The notes: generated by a model not told the origin, from the letters alone. Counted from the stretch's first letter, positions 46,926 through 59,610 are shown. The stretch: 64,000 nt of DNA from Siphonodentalium dalli (GCA_032622095.1 CP136062.1:203015959-203079958), one strand, 5' to 3'. A program made the numbers and translations.

Positions 46926-48124
46926 TTTAGGACATGAGAATTTGTTTTTTATTTCACGAAATACTATTCGTGGCCACGAAATAACTAATTTGGTGGCCAC
47001 AAAAATACTAATTCGTGGCCAAGAAATAACTAATTCGTGGTCACGAAATACTTAATTCGTGGCCACGAAATAACTGATTAACCTTTGCATATATCCAGAT
47101 GCCTTTACGGTATGATTACACTAACTTGACGATGTTTTAGAAACAATGCGTACGATCGCAGAGATCTACTATAAACCCCTTATGCGTGGGACCCGGGCTC
47201 TATGGGGGGTATGGACGTCATATATAAACTATCCTAGAGAGAACGGGAAACACGGGTCAGGTGGCTCCAAGAAAAACTGACTATTCATTAGTTTTTACCA
47301 CAAGGGATCGAATGGGAATGCCATTTCTCTCGGCATATTGGTAGATTTAAGTCAAATAAGGGTTTTGTAGGGTGGGCCCAAACAAGCTTATAAATATTCA
47401 CCCCTTTCAACCATGCCAGATCCAAAATGGTCGCCGCTCAGAAGGGGTCAAATGGGGTACACATTATTTCTCGGTCACTTGACCGATATAGATCAAATAA
47501 AGAGTGTTGTACCGTGGTTCACAAAGAAAGCTGAATTTTCACACATTCAGCCCACTCGACGAAAATGATAACTGATCAGAGGGGTCCATATATGGTACCA
47601 TGCACCCCCCCCCCATTTTAGGTCGAATACAGTGTGTTGTAGGGTGACCCCTGAGACAAACTAAATGTTCACCCGCTTTCACCATCCCGATCCAAAATGG
47701 CCACCCCAGATGGGTTCAAATATGACACCTATACAATTTCTCGACCCTTAACCGTTTGATGTGGTATAATTGGTGCTGTATAGTGGCCTCCAAGATATAC
47801 TGAATGTCGTGGGTGCCCATGTAACCCACCCCAGGACGGCGGCAATTTTGGATCGGTGAAAGGGGGTGATTTACTTAATTTGTTTTACGGGTCACCCTAC
47901 AACACGCTTTATCTCAATCGCCGTGGCTCATGCCAAGATGGTGGACAACTACAACCAGATCATCTCTATCCGCTTCCATTACAACAGTGACTGACGATCG
48001 ATATCACAATTAATTATTTAGTGGCCACGAATTATTTATTTTCGTGACCACGAATTAGTTATTTCGTGGCCACGAATTAGTATTTCATGGCCACGCAATT
48101 AAAAAATATTCCCATGTCCTAAAA
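46926..48124. mobile_element. TIR element, 1.2 kb, with GTGGCCACGAA subterminal repeats
   Basis: The left end TTTAGGACATGAGAATTTG and the inverted right end TTTTAGGACATGGGAATA begin arms of about 130 bp. The arms are made of repeated CACGAAATAACTAATTCGTGGC units, about five per side, themselves palindromic (GTGGCCAC). The interior has three or four diverged units of about 150-160 bp with AGATCCAAAATGG and TGTTGTAGGGTG motifs, the last one inverted. No transposase. Confidence 0.85.
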
Positions 48125-48199
48125 GTTTTGACTGACACTTACATAAATATGACTCCCAGATTTGTTAGCACACAACTCCGTATTATGCGGTACTTCGTC

Positions 48200-48670
48200 C
48201 TGGCAATAAACGCTCTTTAAAAAACACTTCTTCGAATATTTGCGTTATTTCGTCAAAAACTCTTTAGTGGACAATCCCAAGCTCGCGTGGTTGGATTGTC
48301 CATTTATTAATGACCATTTTAGGTAAGGATTGTCCGTTTATAAGTGGACAATCCTTGAAGAATTGCCTGGAAAAGGCTAATCGTGTTAGTTAATATCTGT
48401 AAAATCAGGAAACGCTCTTTATTTTTTTTAAACCGTCCAAACAATTTGTTTCCACTAAAATATCAGACTGGAACAAGTAACCTCTGAAAGTAGACCGCCA
48501 TATTTGATACTTTTGTTAATTTCAACTCGCACAGTCCACCAGAAGGTTAGTTATGAGGATTAATATTTGTATAACAAGCAAACGCTCTTAAATTCTTAAA
48601 ACAGTCCAAAAACTTTGTTTTCCAATAAAATTTCAACTGGACACAGGTAAACTCTGAAAGTAGACACGAT
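48200..48670. repeat. Diverged tandem repeat with AACGCTCTTTATT, about 185 bp
   Basis: AAACGCTCTTTA occurs at 48209, 48410 and (partial) 48590. Each is followed by CCGTCCAAA/CAGTCCAAA, TTTGTTTCCA, and CTCTGAAAGTAGAC in the last two. A short inverted pair GGACAATCC / GGATTGTCC lies at about 48260-48350. Confidence 0.7.
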
Positions 48671-49330
48671 ATTGATAAATAAACCGTTCGCATGTCGTCT
48701 TAGACAATCCGAAATGGCGCGACCCTTGTTTTCGACCAAAGGAATCTGACTTGTGAAATCAGCGAGGGTGGGGGTAGGGGTAGCTTTTCTGCGATATCTT
48801 TACCAAAATTCGATGTATCGAAGTTTTGTTTGTGGCATAGGATCAAGATATCCTTGTAGATTGTTCATGTTCGTCCATATGTGATATAGCTCAATTTAAG
48901 AATATACATACCTTAATATTTGGGAAAGAAAATTGAAAATGCAGTCATAAATGCAATTCGTCTGATTATTTTTGATAAAATTCCACATTAAGATATGTAA
49001 TTAAGTAATTTGTGGCAAGATCTCCCCATGTTTTTCTATTTCCAAGAACAAAGAAAGCCACTTACCGAACTTGCTATGCGTAATAGCATGTTTTTATTAC
49101 CAGGTGGGCGGGGGAAAATAGAGGGGTACACAAACAAAAGCCCCACACAAACCTGTTTCACTAAAATATCAAGCTGGAAACAGGTAGATTCTGAAAATAG
49201 ACACACTGGTGGTATAGAAACTGTTCTCATATCGCTTTTAACATTCCGAAAACGCGCGACCATTTTATGCGACATAAGGAATCCGACTATCTTTCGATTG
49301 AAAATCCCATATTGGCCGCAGAAGTTATAA
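48671..49330. other. Spacer; one more decayed copy of the preceding repeat
   Basis: Near 49145-49210 the words CTGTTTCACTAAAATATCAA and GATTCTGAAAATAGACAC echo the repeat at 48.2-48.7 kb. The 106-codon frame (49010-49330) is not supported by any motif. Confidence 0.45.
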
Positions 49331-49340
49331 CAACGACATC

Positions 49341-49866
49341 AGGGTGACATTCGAGTGGTCGCAAAAATGGCAAGTTAACTTCAATCCTATCAAAACAGAG
49401 TCACTTCTGATATCCTGGAAAACCAACGCTATCGATCACTCACCACTTCAGATGTCTGGGCAGGATATTGAAGAAATTGAAACACATTCTGTCTAACATT
49501 TAATGGGGAAATCGAGCTGCAAATACTTATGATACATCCGTCCAGTAATGGAATATGCTTCCTCAGTATGGGATAATTGTACAGATGAGGATTCAATCTA
49601 TCTCGATGACATCCAATACGAAGCCGCGCGATTAGTCACAGGGGCAACTAGAAGCTGTAGGTGAGGAATCTTTATTACGGGAAACCGACTGGCACACTCT
49701 TTCGAGCAGAAGAGAAAAAGCAAAACTTATTAAATGTTTCAAGACCAAGTCATATCTACCACTGTTGTCTGAGAACCTACTGCAGTAACTTGAAATATGA
49801 CCTGTTTTGCAATCACCTAAATAATAATCCCTTCTGTTATTGTAGGGAACTGGAGACCGCCGAACA
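49341..49866 (+). mobile_element. LINE fragment: C-terminal region
   Basis: The frames read WSQKWQVNFNPIKTESLLIS, RPVMEYASSVWDNC, IQYEAARLVTGATRSC, ETDWHTLSSRREKAKLIKCF and NPFCYCRELETAEH. These are the standard ordered motifs of the Jockey/CR1 tail, ending in the C-x-C...ETAEH zinc-type motif. At least two frame changes and one stop (after VTGATRSCR, at about 49665) are present. It is cut off by the (GA)n tract. The W-x-x-W motif normally lies about 20-30 residues after FADD, matching the break at 44667. Confidence 0.88.
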
Positions 49867-49870
49867 TGAA

Positions 49871-49903
<33 letters not shown>

Positions 49904-49908
49904 GAGAG

Positions 49909-49948
<40 letters not shown>

Positions 49949-49954
49949 AGGGAC

Positions 49955-49986
<32 letters not shown>

Positions 49987-49988
49987 GA

Positions 49989-50073
<85 letters not shown>

Positions 50074-50090
50074 TAGTTGTCTGAAAATAT
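49867..50090. repeat. (GA)n microsatellite, about 220 bp
   Basis: Nearly pure GA/GGA repeats. Frames on both strands through it (RERERE, SLSLSL) are artefacts. Confidence 0.97.
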
Positions 50091-50163
50091 TCATATTTGT
50101 TCCAATCACCCGTAAACAGAAAAACATTAAAACGCATACATTTTCGTTCATATATACCATGAC

Positions 50164-51457
50164 CACTGGGGGGAAACTGTTTCACAAGAATCGATTCTAT
50201 CGCCTATCGGGTTCCGTCTCTATCGAATTAAGTCCCGTCTCTTTCGCGACTTGAAACAAATGTTTTCAAAGTTTTGACCTCCATTTATACACTAAATGTT
50301 AAAACAGAACGTATTTTACAAAAACTATCGCTAGATTGTGTCTTTGTGCGTAATTATTGGTGATAATAATGCGAAGTCGGCTATTTTTTTGCACACTTAG
50401 AAGAGTAATGTGTTTGTGTGCATTTCCTTTGTAAATTAAGCAGCATTTTGATGCTCCTTTTATCGGCCTTTTTACCTTTTAATTAGACTGATAATATGTC
50501 TTCTTGTATGATCGAACACAAGGACACGATTACAGCACAGCTTTCGATGGCTCCTCACAGTAAAAGACCCTCAAATTAATCCATCAAAAGAAGCAACGCA
50601 ATGTTCCGATTCTAATGTGATTTTTATGTTCACCGATCGGTTCTTTCGCCCCCCCGTTTAATGCAATATTATATTCGACCAGAGAGTTCATTTGTGTTTC
50701 TAGTTGCCATATTACCATATATGGTTTAAACTATAGTCACAGCAACACCAATATGAGTTGTTCAGTAGTCCCAAAGCATCATAGGTTTGATATTAAAGAT
50801 TATCGGTCGATCAATATTTAATATCTGACCCTATGATCGTTTGGGACCACTAAAACTCATCTATTGATTTACTATGGCTACATTTAAACCATATATGACC
50901 ATGGATTGTCATTGGGCAACTATAGATGTACAATCAAATAATCTGATCGAATATGAATGTACTGTAAACAGGAACGAAAGAACCGATCGTGAACATAAAC
51001 ATCACAATTGAATCGGAACCTTTTGTTTCTTTTTGAGGCACTAATTTGAAGGAATTGTACGACGAGGAACCGTCGGGAGGTATTGTATTATAATTCTCTA
51101 ATGTTCAACCATAAAACTTGACAAGTTTCAGTTCAATTTAAAGTAGACAAGGCCGAAAATCTGAGCATCAAAGTGCTGCTTAATTTTCATGGGAAATGCA
51201 CACAAACGCACTACGTCTCTAACTGTGCATAACATGCAGTCGATTTTGCTTTACTGTCATCAATAAACAAGTATAAAGACATAATCTGTCGATTGTTATT
51301 GGAGAATACATTCTGTTTTGACATTCAGTCTATAAACAACGGTCAAAACTTTGAAAACATGTTTTAGAAATCGCGAAAGAGTCGGAACGTAATTCGATAG
51401 AGACGGAACCGGAAAGGGCGATAGAACCGATTCTGGTGAAACAGTTTCCCCCCAGTG
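50164..51457. mobile_element. Giant foldback element, 1,294 bp, CAC ends, 5-bp TSD
   Basis: The left end CACTGGGGGGAAACTGTTTC and the inverted right end are identical over the first 22 bp and remain alignable inward across nearly the whole half (GTTCCGTCTCTATCGAATTA; GTGTGCATTTCC; AATTAAGCAGCA; CCGATCGGTTCTTTCG) to a centre near 50.8 kb. ATGAC flanks both sides (50159-50163, 51458-51462). A 5-bp duplication with ends starting CAC is the Transib/RAG-superfamily pattern, though the heptamer is not canonical. Non-autonomous. Confidence 0.88.
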
Positions 51458-53922
51458 ATGACCATCGCGCAAACAGCATGCTATCATAAATACCCTACTA
51501 TATTGTACCTAAGCAAGAGCCTGATTGTGTTACAGAAGACAGCACAGTGTTACTGGCTAATCACACACAAATGATATAAACGCTCTTTATTAGTTCCATA
51601 TCAGGAATTCAGCTACAAAGAACGCTCTTTATGTTTACCATATAATATAAACAAACACCAGGAAAGTAACTTTTTATGCTTTTGTTTACATAACAATGGA
51701 CGATATTGACGAAACCTTACACCTTATGACTTAATTTCACCAAACATATGACAATATACCATTTTGTCGGGATGGCGGTTTTTGATCGGTGGAAATATTT
51801 TTTCACAGCATACCCACCGCCAAGGCCTCCCGTACCTTTAACGTATATTGAAAATGCACTGTGTTAATGCAGTCATTTACTTGTCCCTCCAAAAGTTCAT
51901 AAATAGAACCAACTGTACCAACCAGCACTAACTGATATATATATATATATCATCTAAAGAGTAGTGAAAATAAATAAGAGTACTCTCCCATTGACACAGC
52001 AAAAGTGTATAGTGCGGGGGGTGGGTGGGGTGTCGGACATGCAGTGATCGGCCATGGATATGCTCGCGGGGTGTTTATGGAGCGGACAATTCATCACTCG
52101 AGACAAATTATGAAGCAATTTTATATAGCGGAAATGGCCACGAATAAGCCTAGGCTTACTGCCAGATCCATTTAGCTCTTATGTCTTATTTGTGCATGTT
52201 ATAATTGTATTTATGTGCCCACTTGAGAAATTAAATATTATATTAATTGTTTACACTAACCATCGCAGAAAACCCATTTCTTAAGTTTCGCTATCCCTGG
52301 CGCTCAGGAGCAAGGGGCGCTCCAAAAAAAAACAAAAAAACAAAAACAAAAAACAACCCGAAACTAATTTTATCGAGTACATCCACAATTTTATGATTAA
52401 ATATCCACTAATGTTTATTGATCACAAAAACATATCCTTAAGAAACTGAAATTTTCTGGCGTTTATAGATAAGAAGTGGCGTTTTTGGTACCCACTCCTC
52501 CTGACCGATGTTTTACTTTTAGTTGTAGTTCAGACGTTATTGACGAAACCTTACACCATATGACTTAATTTCACCAAACCAGTTATCTCCCTTGTTATGT
52601 TTCCTAACTTTTTCGAATACCGACAATCACAAAAGATGGACGTCTAGACACCAGGCAAAATGGCGTCCAATGTGGCGGCTGTTTTGAATATGTATCATGT
52701 TGGTTTGATCTGCATGTTACACACCAGTCATATGGCTGATGGGATGAACACATGGAAGTCCTAATCCAAGATGGCAATCAAAATGGCGTCCAAAAATTGG
52801 AAACAATTACAAATTCCCAGATATTTCTGATAAATATATTGTTTCCTGTTTGGTAAAACAGGCGGTCAATTGTGGTATGCTTCTTTATCTCTCATCCCAG
52901 AGTACCACTCATACCATAAAATAGGCAAAAAAATATTAATACGAACAAGTAAATACCCCTAACAATTCAAATCTGGTAGAGATATAGGCACCAATCATGA
53001 ATGTATGAGAGAAAGTAAATAAAACAATTTTCATTGCATATTTAATTATTGTGGTGCCCATTTGCAGAACTATTTTTTGTTGTATGTGAAGGACCAAAAT
53101 AACATTATAAACAACATCAATATTATTCAACCACGTTTGCAATAATCTGACAGACATAAACACTCAATACTGAGATTGCGTTGTTTTATGGTGTCTTTTC
53201 CTAAAAAAAATAGTCCTGCAAATGGTCACCGAGAAACTAAAATATAAAATATGCAATGAAAAATGTTTTATTTCTTTTCTCGCAGACATTCGTAATTTCA
53301 GAAGGTAAAACTAAGCGCATACTCTGGACGAGTTTATAAGCCAGATAATGCAGTGCGTTTGTTGCAAATATTTCCTGCCAAACGCTCCAATGACAAGCCT
53401 TGAAAACTATTGTTTTTATTTTGTTAAATTAAACCACTTGTTAACATAATTATAATGTATCTGTCCTATTGTGGGGGTGAACAGGTGTTGTCATAGTACT
53501 ATATCATACATTGGTTATAGAGGATAATAATTTTCCCTTCAAATTGATAGTTTGAAATTGAGATTTTGTGAAAAATCACGAATGAGGCGCCCTCTTAACT
53601 CTGCATGTACGTTGATTTAAGCGTTTTAATGTATATAGCTGACATAATGTTTACATTATCTATATAATCTATAATATAATCGACAAACAGTAAAAGCAAT
53701 ATGCTATATGACACGCTCGGGCATAATTTGCCTACAATTATGTATCAGCGCATACATGGATGTGGCTGGTCACTCCGTGTTCGCCTACCTGACGGTTACA
53801 AGCAGTATCTAACTTTTATAGGACATATTTCTGGGAAAAACACCAGCCTTGTTCTGATTTATCGATAACGAATGGAGATATGCTGTTACCCACTCCCATC
53901 GAATATGACAGTTGAGATTTGT
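51458..53922. other. Spacer with scattered repeat fragments
   Basis: AACGCTCTTTAT at 51579 and 51621, a MITE end at about 51770-51850 (CAGCATACCCACCGCCAAGG, related to 36.0 kb), a short (TA)n at about 51935, and paired words AAATGGCGTCCAA near 52670 and 52785. No gene seen. Confidence 0.45.
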
Positions 53923-53927
53923 ATAAT

Positions 53928-56279
53928 CACACTGGAGATCCGTGAACTCGAACAACGGTTGAGAACTCGAACAACGGTTAACATCGACGGACGGAAAGTG
54001 TAATTTTTATGATATATACCCATGCAATGTGCCATAATTAAAATATTTTCCGAGTTCATTGTGTGTGTATATAATGGTTCTATTGCATGATCGCCCAAAC
54101 TCCAGTGTTTAATCAAATTTTTTTGTATATATGGGCTGATAAATGAAAAATATTTTTCCGACTCGAGCATATGTTCTTGTTCAATGGAACTCTACACAGT
54201 CGCCAGTTGACCCGGATAAAAACTTCCACCCATATTGTACAGCAAAAATATCCTACTCCGATATTCACATGCCCAGCGTTACGCGTGAAAGTGGGTCACC
54301 GACGAAAACCCGACATAATCAACTCGAGGGTTGAAGCTCGGAATGAACTTGTACAATGGTTACTCAAAAATGGTTTAAACCACGCACAACGGTTTTCGAT
54401 ACCACACGCATAGGTTAAGCTTCCAATGGAATGTTCTGCAAAGTAAATCCTGCTGACGAAATTTGATGGCTAAATGGTTCATGTTAGTTTAAACCCCATG
54501 CATATATAACATATTGCATGCATTATAGTATGCCATCAACCGACTATTGTTGTTATATAGCACATAGTTTTATTTCCCCACATGAACAACCAAATACAAC
54601 TTGTGATATTTTGAAGCAGTATTCTGCATCCTTCCTTTAGCATAAACATGTGTAGAATGAAACCCACGAATAGAATCGTATAAATTGTTAACAGCTCAAT
54701 GTGATTATACTAACACACTCAGACTTTAATCTGAAATAATATCATCTCTGTGAATTAAATACTATTATATATGGACAAAAACAAGTATATGCACACTTTA
54801 TATAGCTTAGCACTCGTATATCATATAGCGCGGAACGGATGCGCCTGTCTTATTTCTTAAGCTGCTTTCACGTACATGCGTTTAACACATGCGTTTAGGT
54901 TACGCACGGTGCGTACACCTTTCACATATAAGTGCGTTGAGCTTTCCACATAACGCAAGCGTTTCACACCCATTCAATGCATTTAGCTCCATTCGCTTGT
55001 TCAAAATGTATTCATCAAAAGATGTAACCTTGTATGTAGAGTCAATATCCCGAGCAGTTGTGGGCCGACAATACTTGGTCTAATTATATTGTAGAATAAT
55101 CTAGTCTAATATGACAAAAGACACTTTACAACGGCATCAACTGTAACATTGTAGTTTACCCTATAGTACGTACTTTCCATGGTACCATGGTACAGTGCAT
55201 GGTAGTACCAATTGTAACCAAAAGCATGGTAGAGTACTTTAGTACAGTGCCATGGTATAGTACATGGTATATATCAATGGTTGTACCATAGTAGTATACC
55301 GTTGTAGTAGTATACTGACATGGTAGTACCAAACTGCCATTGTAGTATCATCGTAAAGTAGGCCCCTACCCTAGTAGAGTTCCAATGTATCATGGTAGTA
55401 ACATGGTAAATACCACTTACCGTACCATGTTAGTACGACACTACCATGGTAGTATCACGGTAGTACCATGATAGTACCACGGTAGTACCATTTTAGTAAC
55501 ATGGTATTACAATTGTGCTCTTTTATATGGGAGTCTTGATCTCGTCACATACATTTGTGCATTTCTGGGCATCGCGCAATGCATTCACACACCAATTTAC
55601 TGATTGCTTAGTAAAGTTGTCCACTAAAATTAACGGACGTCTTTTTATGCAATTATGTAAAAGGCCCAGTGCTGATTCTATTGTTTAAACCAATGCGCCT
55701 TGTGTGCGCATAACGCTGAAACCCCTTAGGTATATACTATATGTCGACCATTTTATGGAGGTTTAATAATTTTTTCTAATATTGAAAAACCGGTGTGCGT
55801 GTTATTAAACATGTTTGCTTAACCTAAGTGCGTGGTGTTCGAAACCGTTGTACGAGTTCTTGCAGAAATAATACTGGATTTCAAAATGCATACCGTATAC
55901 ATGCCTTTCACCTTGTTGTAACAACTGGGTTCAACATATAAGTATGCTCAGTTGCTAGCCTATTTGGAGACAAATAACATATATTCAGAGAACAGCCGAC
56001 AGGGTCTCACCTAACGATTGAAATCGTAAACTTGGAAATTATTCAAGAAATAAGGTATATAAATCTCTTTTGTGACACGATTAAGACATTGGTTCGGCAA
56101 TGGATTACTTCTTCCCATAGATGGTTCATTCTCACACGTTTTTTAATTAATCTGATATGGATAATCTCATTGTTTAATACTCATCGATTTTGTGCAGTAG
56201 CTTCGACGTGAAAATTAAAAAAATGACCGTTGTGCGTAGTTCGCGTAACCGGTAATCGAGTTCACGGATCTCCAGTGTG
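53928..56279. mobile_element. TIR element, 2,352 bp, CACACTGG ends, 5-bp TSD
   Basis: Perfect 24-bp terminal inverted repeats start CACACTGGAGATCCGTGAAC. The flanks are ATAAT at 53923-53927 and 56280-56284, a perfect 5-bp duplication. Further inverted matches lie deeper: CGCACAACGGTTTTCGATACC (about 54384) against TGGTGTTCGAAACCGTTGTAC (about 55834). Short GCGTT/CGCAC-rich motifs cluster at 54870-54970. The ends are one base from the Transib-type CACAATGG. No recognisable transposase, so presumably non-autonomous. Confidence 0.88.
55150..55512. repeat. Degenerate ACCATGGTAGT repeat, self-complementary
   Basis: Variants of ACCATGGTAGTACCA and TAGTACCATGGT are strewn without a fixed period for about 360 bp inside the TIR element. 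The unit is its own near-inverse, so the tract can fold in many ways. Confidence 0.8.
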
Positions 56280-56549
56280 ATAATTATGGCATTGAAATGC
56301 GCCAGCCATGCATGCTATAGTCTAAATATCTTGTTTATTGTCCACATAATCACATAAAATGTGTAAACATTGGCGGTTTCGGTTTTACAAAATAATTTCA
56401 TTTGAATATGAGAAACACATTGTTGGATGTCTGGGCTATTTATTTTCCATTATGTTTGTCGTTTACCAAGAGAGTGTGAAAACACCCATATTGTGGCTCC
56501 TCTGCTATTACCCGTCCTCCGCTATCACTGGTTCCGGTAACCCGGGGGT

Positions 56550-56700
56550 GTTTAACACTTTCTATACTAAATAATCATTGATGAGTAGTTTCTTTATAGG
56601 AAATGTTCAGATAATAAGTTGAATTATTAAAATGTTTGTTGAACTTACTATATGAACGTTTCCAACCAAAGAATATGAATCCGTCTTAAAGCGATACAAA
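56550..56700. mobile_element. MITE fragment, GATAATAAG family, copy 3
   Basis: CTTTCTATACTAAATAATCATTGATGAGTAGTTT then GGAAATGTTCAGATAATAAG match 36306-36420 and 35430-35500. The right end is missing or too decayed to place. Confidence 0.65.
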
Positions 56701-59288
56701 TATTATTTCAATTTAGCATGTTGTTGTTAAAGATGCATTCAGAGTTCCAGAATTCCATTCACAACAATAACAACAACAATATGCAGAATCTAATTTAACA
56801 CTGCTTTCGTCTTGTTCCGCAGAAGAAAAAAAATTGATATCCAAAATGTGGCACATAATTATAACAACTAATGTCATTTTGCTAGTGAACAATCAACAAA
56901 AAGATTATTGATGTCCCTATAGGTATCAAAGCTATAAATTGATATAACAATTCAAACAGTTTCATGTGGCACATCTGTGTTATTTTATGTAGCCCATAAT
57001 TAGGAAAACATAGTTTTCATAAAAATTGGTCAAAAACCATGGATACACTTCAATATTTAACATTAAAACTAAGCTGGCGATTTCTCTCCCTAAATTAAAC
57101 GTGTGCGGTTACAGGAAAGCACGGTGCTTCAGCATATATATGCCCTTTGAGTATCACGTTTTTAGCAATTATTGTGCATAAGCTTTGATGTGAAACCATG
57201 GAATTCACGATTAAGTATTTACTTTTTGTCGCAGATTAATATGCGACGTGTATATATGTAATTCTAAACGTAATGTCACAGAGCACTCCCAGGCTGACTA
57301 TTATCGCTCGTGATCAAAGACTTTTTGTCATGCCCTGACATCAGTAATCTATATTTGACATATCCCATTCTTAAGATGTGTCTATCACCGACCCACCGGC
57401 GGCTTTCGGATGTTGTAGGAAGGTTATACTAGACCACCTATTGTCAGTAACATCAGCTTATGTACATCCCTGACATTTAATTTCTCCAAATAACAGTGTT
57501 CACGGACCAGAAATAATCTGAAAATGTTTTTCTCAGACAAGACTGAGAGACAGTGCACGACTAACACGTCAGGTGAAGCACAAAATTGTGATGATGCCAA
57601 GACTTATAGTGCCGAGTTTCAGTGGGGTTCATCCGCTACTCGAGTTTTTGCCGCTTTTTCCGATAAATGTTAAGTCGCATTTTAGAAAAAGAAGAAATCT
57701 TTACAAAATGGTTCGTTTTTAACTATCACAGAATATTCCCCAAAGAAGTAATTGGTACATGTGATCGGCCAGTTTTGGCGATGATGTACGAATCACGCTA
57801 ATTTAGACAGGTGTATGGAATGCGACGTAATAATCTGTGAATAAAGTATCTCTAAATACTGTGCAAACAAATATATATAAATAAATACACATTATTAAGT
57901 TCCCCTGGTTATTAGTTGTTCCCATATATTGCGTTGTAAGTGATGGAAAATGTGTTATTTAAACATCACAGCAAGGCTGCGTATCCGTTTCCCAGATGCT
58001 ACTTTTCTTACTTCACATAAAGTGATATATAGGCTATACAGTAAAATTGATGCAAAAATCGAGAAGAATCTCAGTGGTGTATCAACGTACATGTATGTTA
58101 TGATTCAAGATAGGTACATAGCGCCATACAATTGGAGACGAATATTTTTCTGATGATTTTGTTAGCTTTAGTTGGTTCGATTCAACTATAGCGACAGGGC
58201 TATTCAAACAGTCATTAGTCATTTATAGATACAAGCTGTCGATCGTGTTTTATAAAATTACTATTGTTTTAAAAATGTTAATTATTATCTTTATTGATGG
58301 CGGATTTCCATGGTTCATACACTCGTTAAATTGCAAATGGGCTTATTTTCGAGTGGTTTTATACTGTAGAGGTTACTGGAGGGGTACACCGGTTTGTAGT
58401 TCCCATGATATAGCTGTATTGGTAGCCCTACTGAAACCCTATTTATATTCTGCATATATCATGTCATGTGACATAGGCGGGTCCTTGCAGTGTTCATACC
58501 CATATAATTATATGCTAAAACAATAGACACCTTTCGCATAATGAACGACAACAGATAATTATTACGAATACGGTACTACGTCACTAGAATTTGTTTTTTT
58601 TTCTATTCGTTGTCGTTGTACCCTATGTGCTGTTACGATTACGGTTTCGGACTTTCACCAAAACTCACAAATACATGATATAGTAATAAGTTTTTCATTC
58701 CCCCATATGAGAGATGATTCTGAGTTATGTTCTTGAATTGTAATCGCCATATGGCCTTAATTTGTATCTATTAGTGGCAATCAAATCATTGATCGTCGTG
58801 AAACTCAAGAATCTTGCGAAACACAAAGCGCTAAGCTATGACCTGATATATATAGTGAACGTATATTAACAAAGTTCCATTTAATTGTTTCGAAATGAAC
58901 ATGTCACCATGACTGTTTCTTTATGAATTTGTCAATAAATGTGTACGGTATTCCTGGCAGATATACTCGTGGGTATTGTGGGTGGTCCTTCACAACCACC
59001 AGCCTTGAAATTAGTTCTTCACTATGATGATCCTTTCTCACGAAGACCTCATGTTTGCCAAATTATTTTATCATATTTAACACATAATAAGAAAACAATA
59101 TAAATATGATATAATGAAATGTAATAACATATTTTGATTCGATCATGTTGTGAGCCACAATAGGGTTGAGAGCGGTGGTATGCATTAAGGTTTATTGGAT
59201 GTGGTGACAATAGGTGACAAACTGAAAATTCTTAACTACCATAAATTATGCGGTTAGATTAGAATTGAATGCATCAAATTAAGGTATC

Positions 59289-59290
<2 letters not shown>
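56701..59290. other. Spacer, no gene supported
   Basis: AT-rich with short frames (57950-58153, 67 codons; 58245-58526, 93 codons) that show no motif. A stretch at 57380-57460 is less AT-rich but has no usable frame. Confidence 0.4.

Positions 59291-59364
<74 letters not shown>
59291..59364. repeat. (GA)n microsatellite
   Basis: A pure GA tract of about 36 repeats. It is followed at 59521 by a (CT)n tract, so the two could pair. Confidence 0.97.
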
Positions 59365-59367
<3 letters not shown>

Positions 59368-59517
59368 GGGAGAGACGTGCTGGTGTCGATGTCGTTAAAC
59401 GTGAATTTGATTTCGACCGGGTCTGAGGCACCCACTGCTGTATTTTGTAAATAAGTTGATGGTCTTTTTAGCAGAATTTGTACTTTCTGCCTTCATTTAC
59501 AGCAGCGTGGACCCACT

Positions 59518-59520
<3 letters not shown>

Positions 59521-59592
<72 letters not shown>

Positions 59593-59610
59593 CTGTATGT
59601 CTCTCTCTCT
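59521..59610. repeat. (CT)n microsatellite
   Basis: A CT tract of about 30 repeats with a TATCTATCTCTGTATG interruption at its right edge, directly bordering the GC-rich segment. Confidence 0.97.

Noticed and set aside
49661-50185. ORFs with RERERE or SLSLSL tracts
   Set aside because: They are translations of the (GA)n microsatellite joined to a LINE tail.
54143-54413. Short overlapping plus-strand ORFs in the 53.9-56.3 kb element, considered as transposase remnants
   Set aside because: No DDE-type or zinc-finger motif is visible and both frames are short.
58160-58185. tRNA B-box-like word (GGTTCGATTCAAC)
   Set aside because: No A box at the right distance and no cloverleaf could be drawn. 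I found no tRNA or tRNA-derived SINE in the window.
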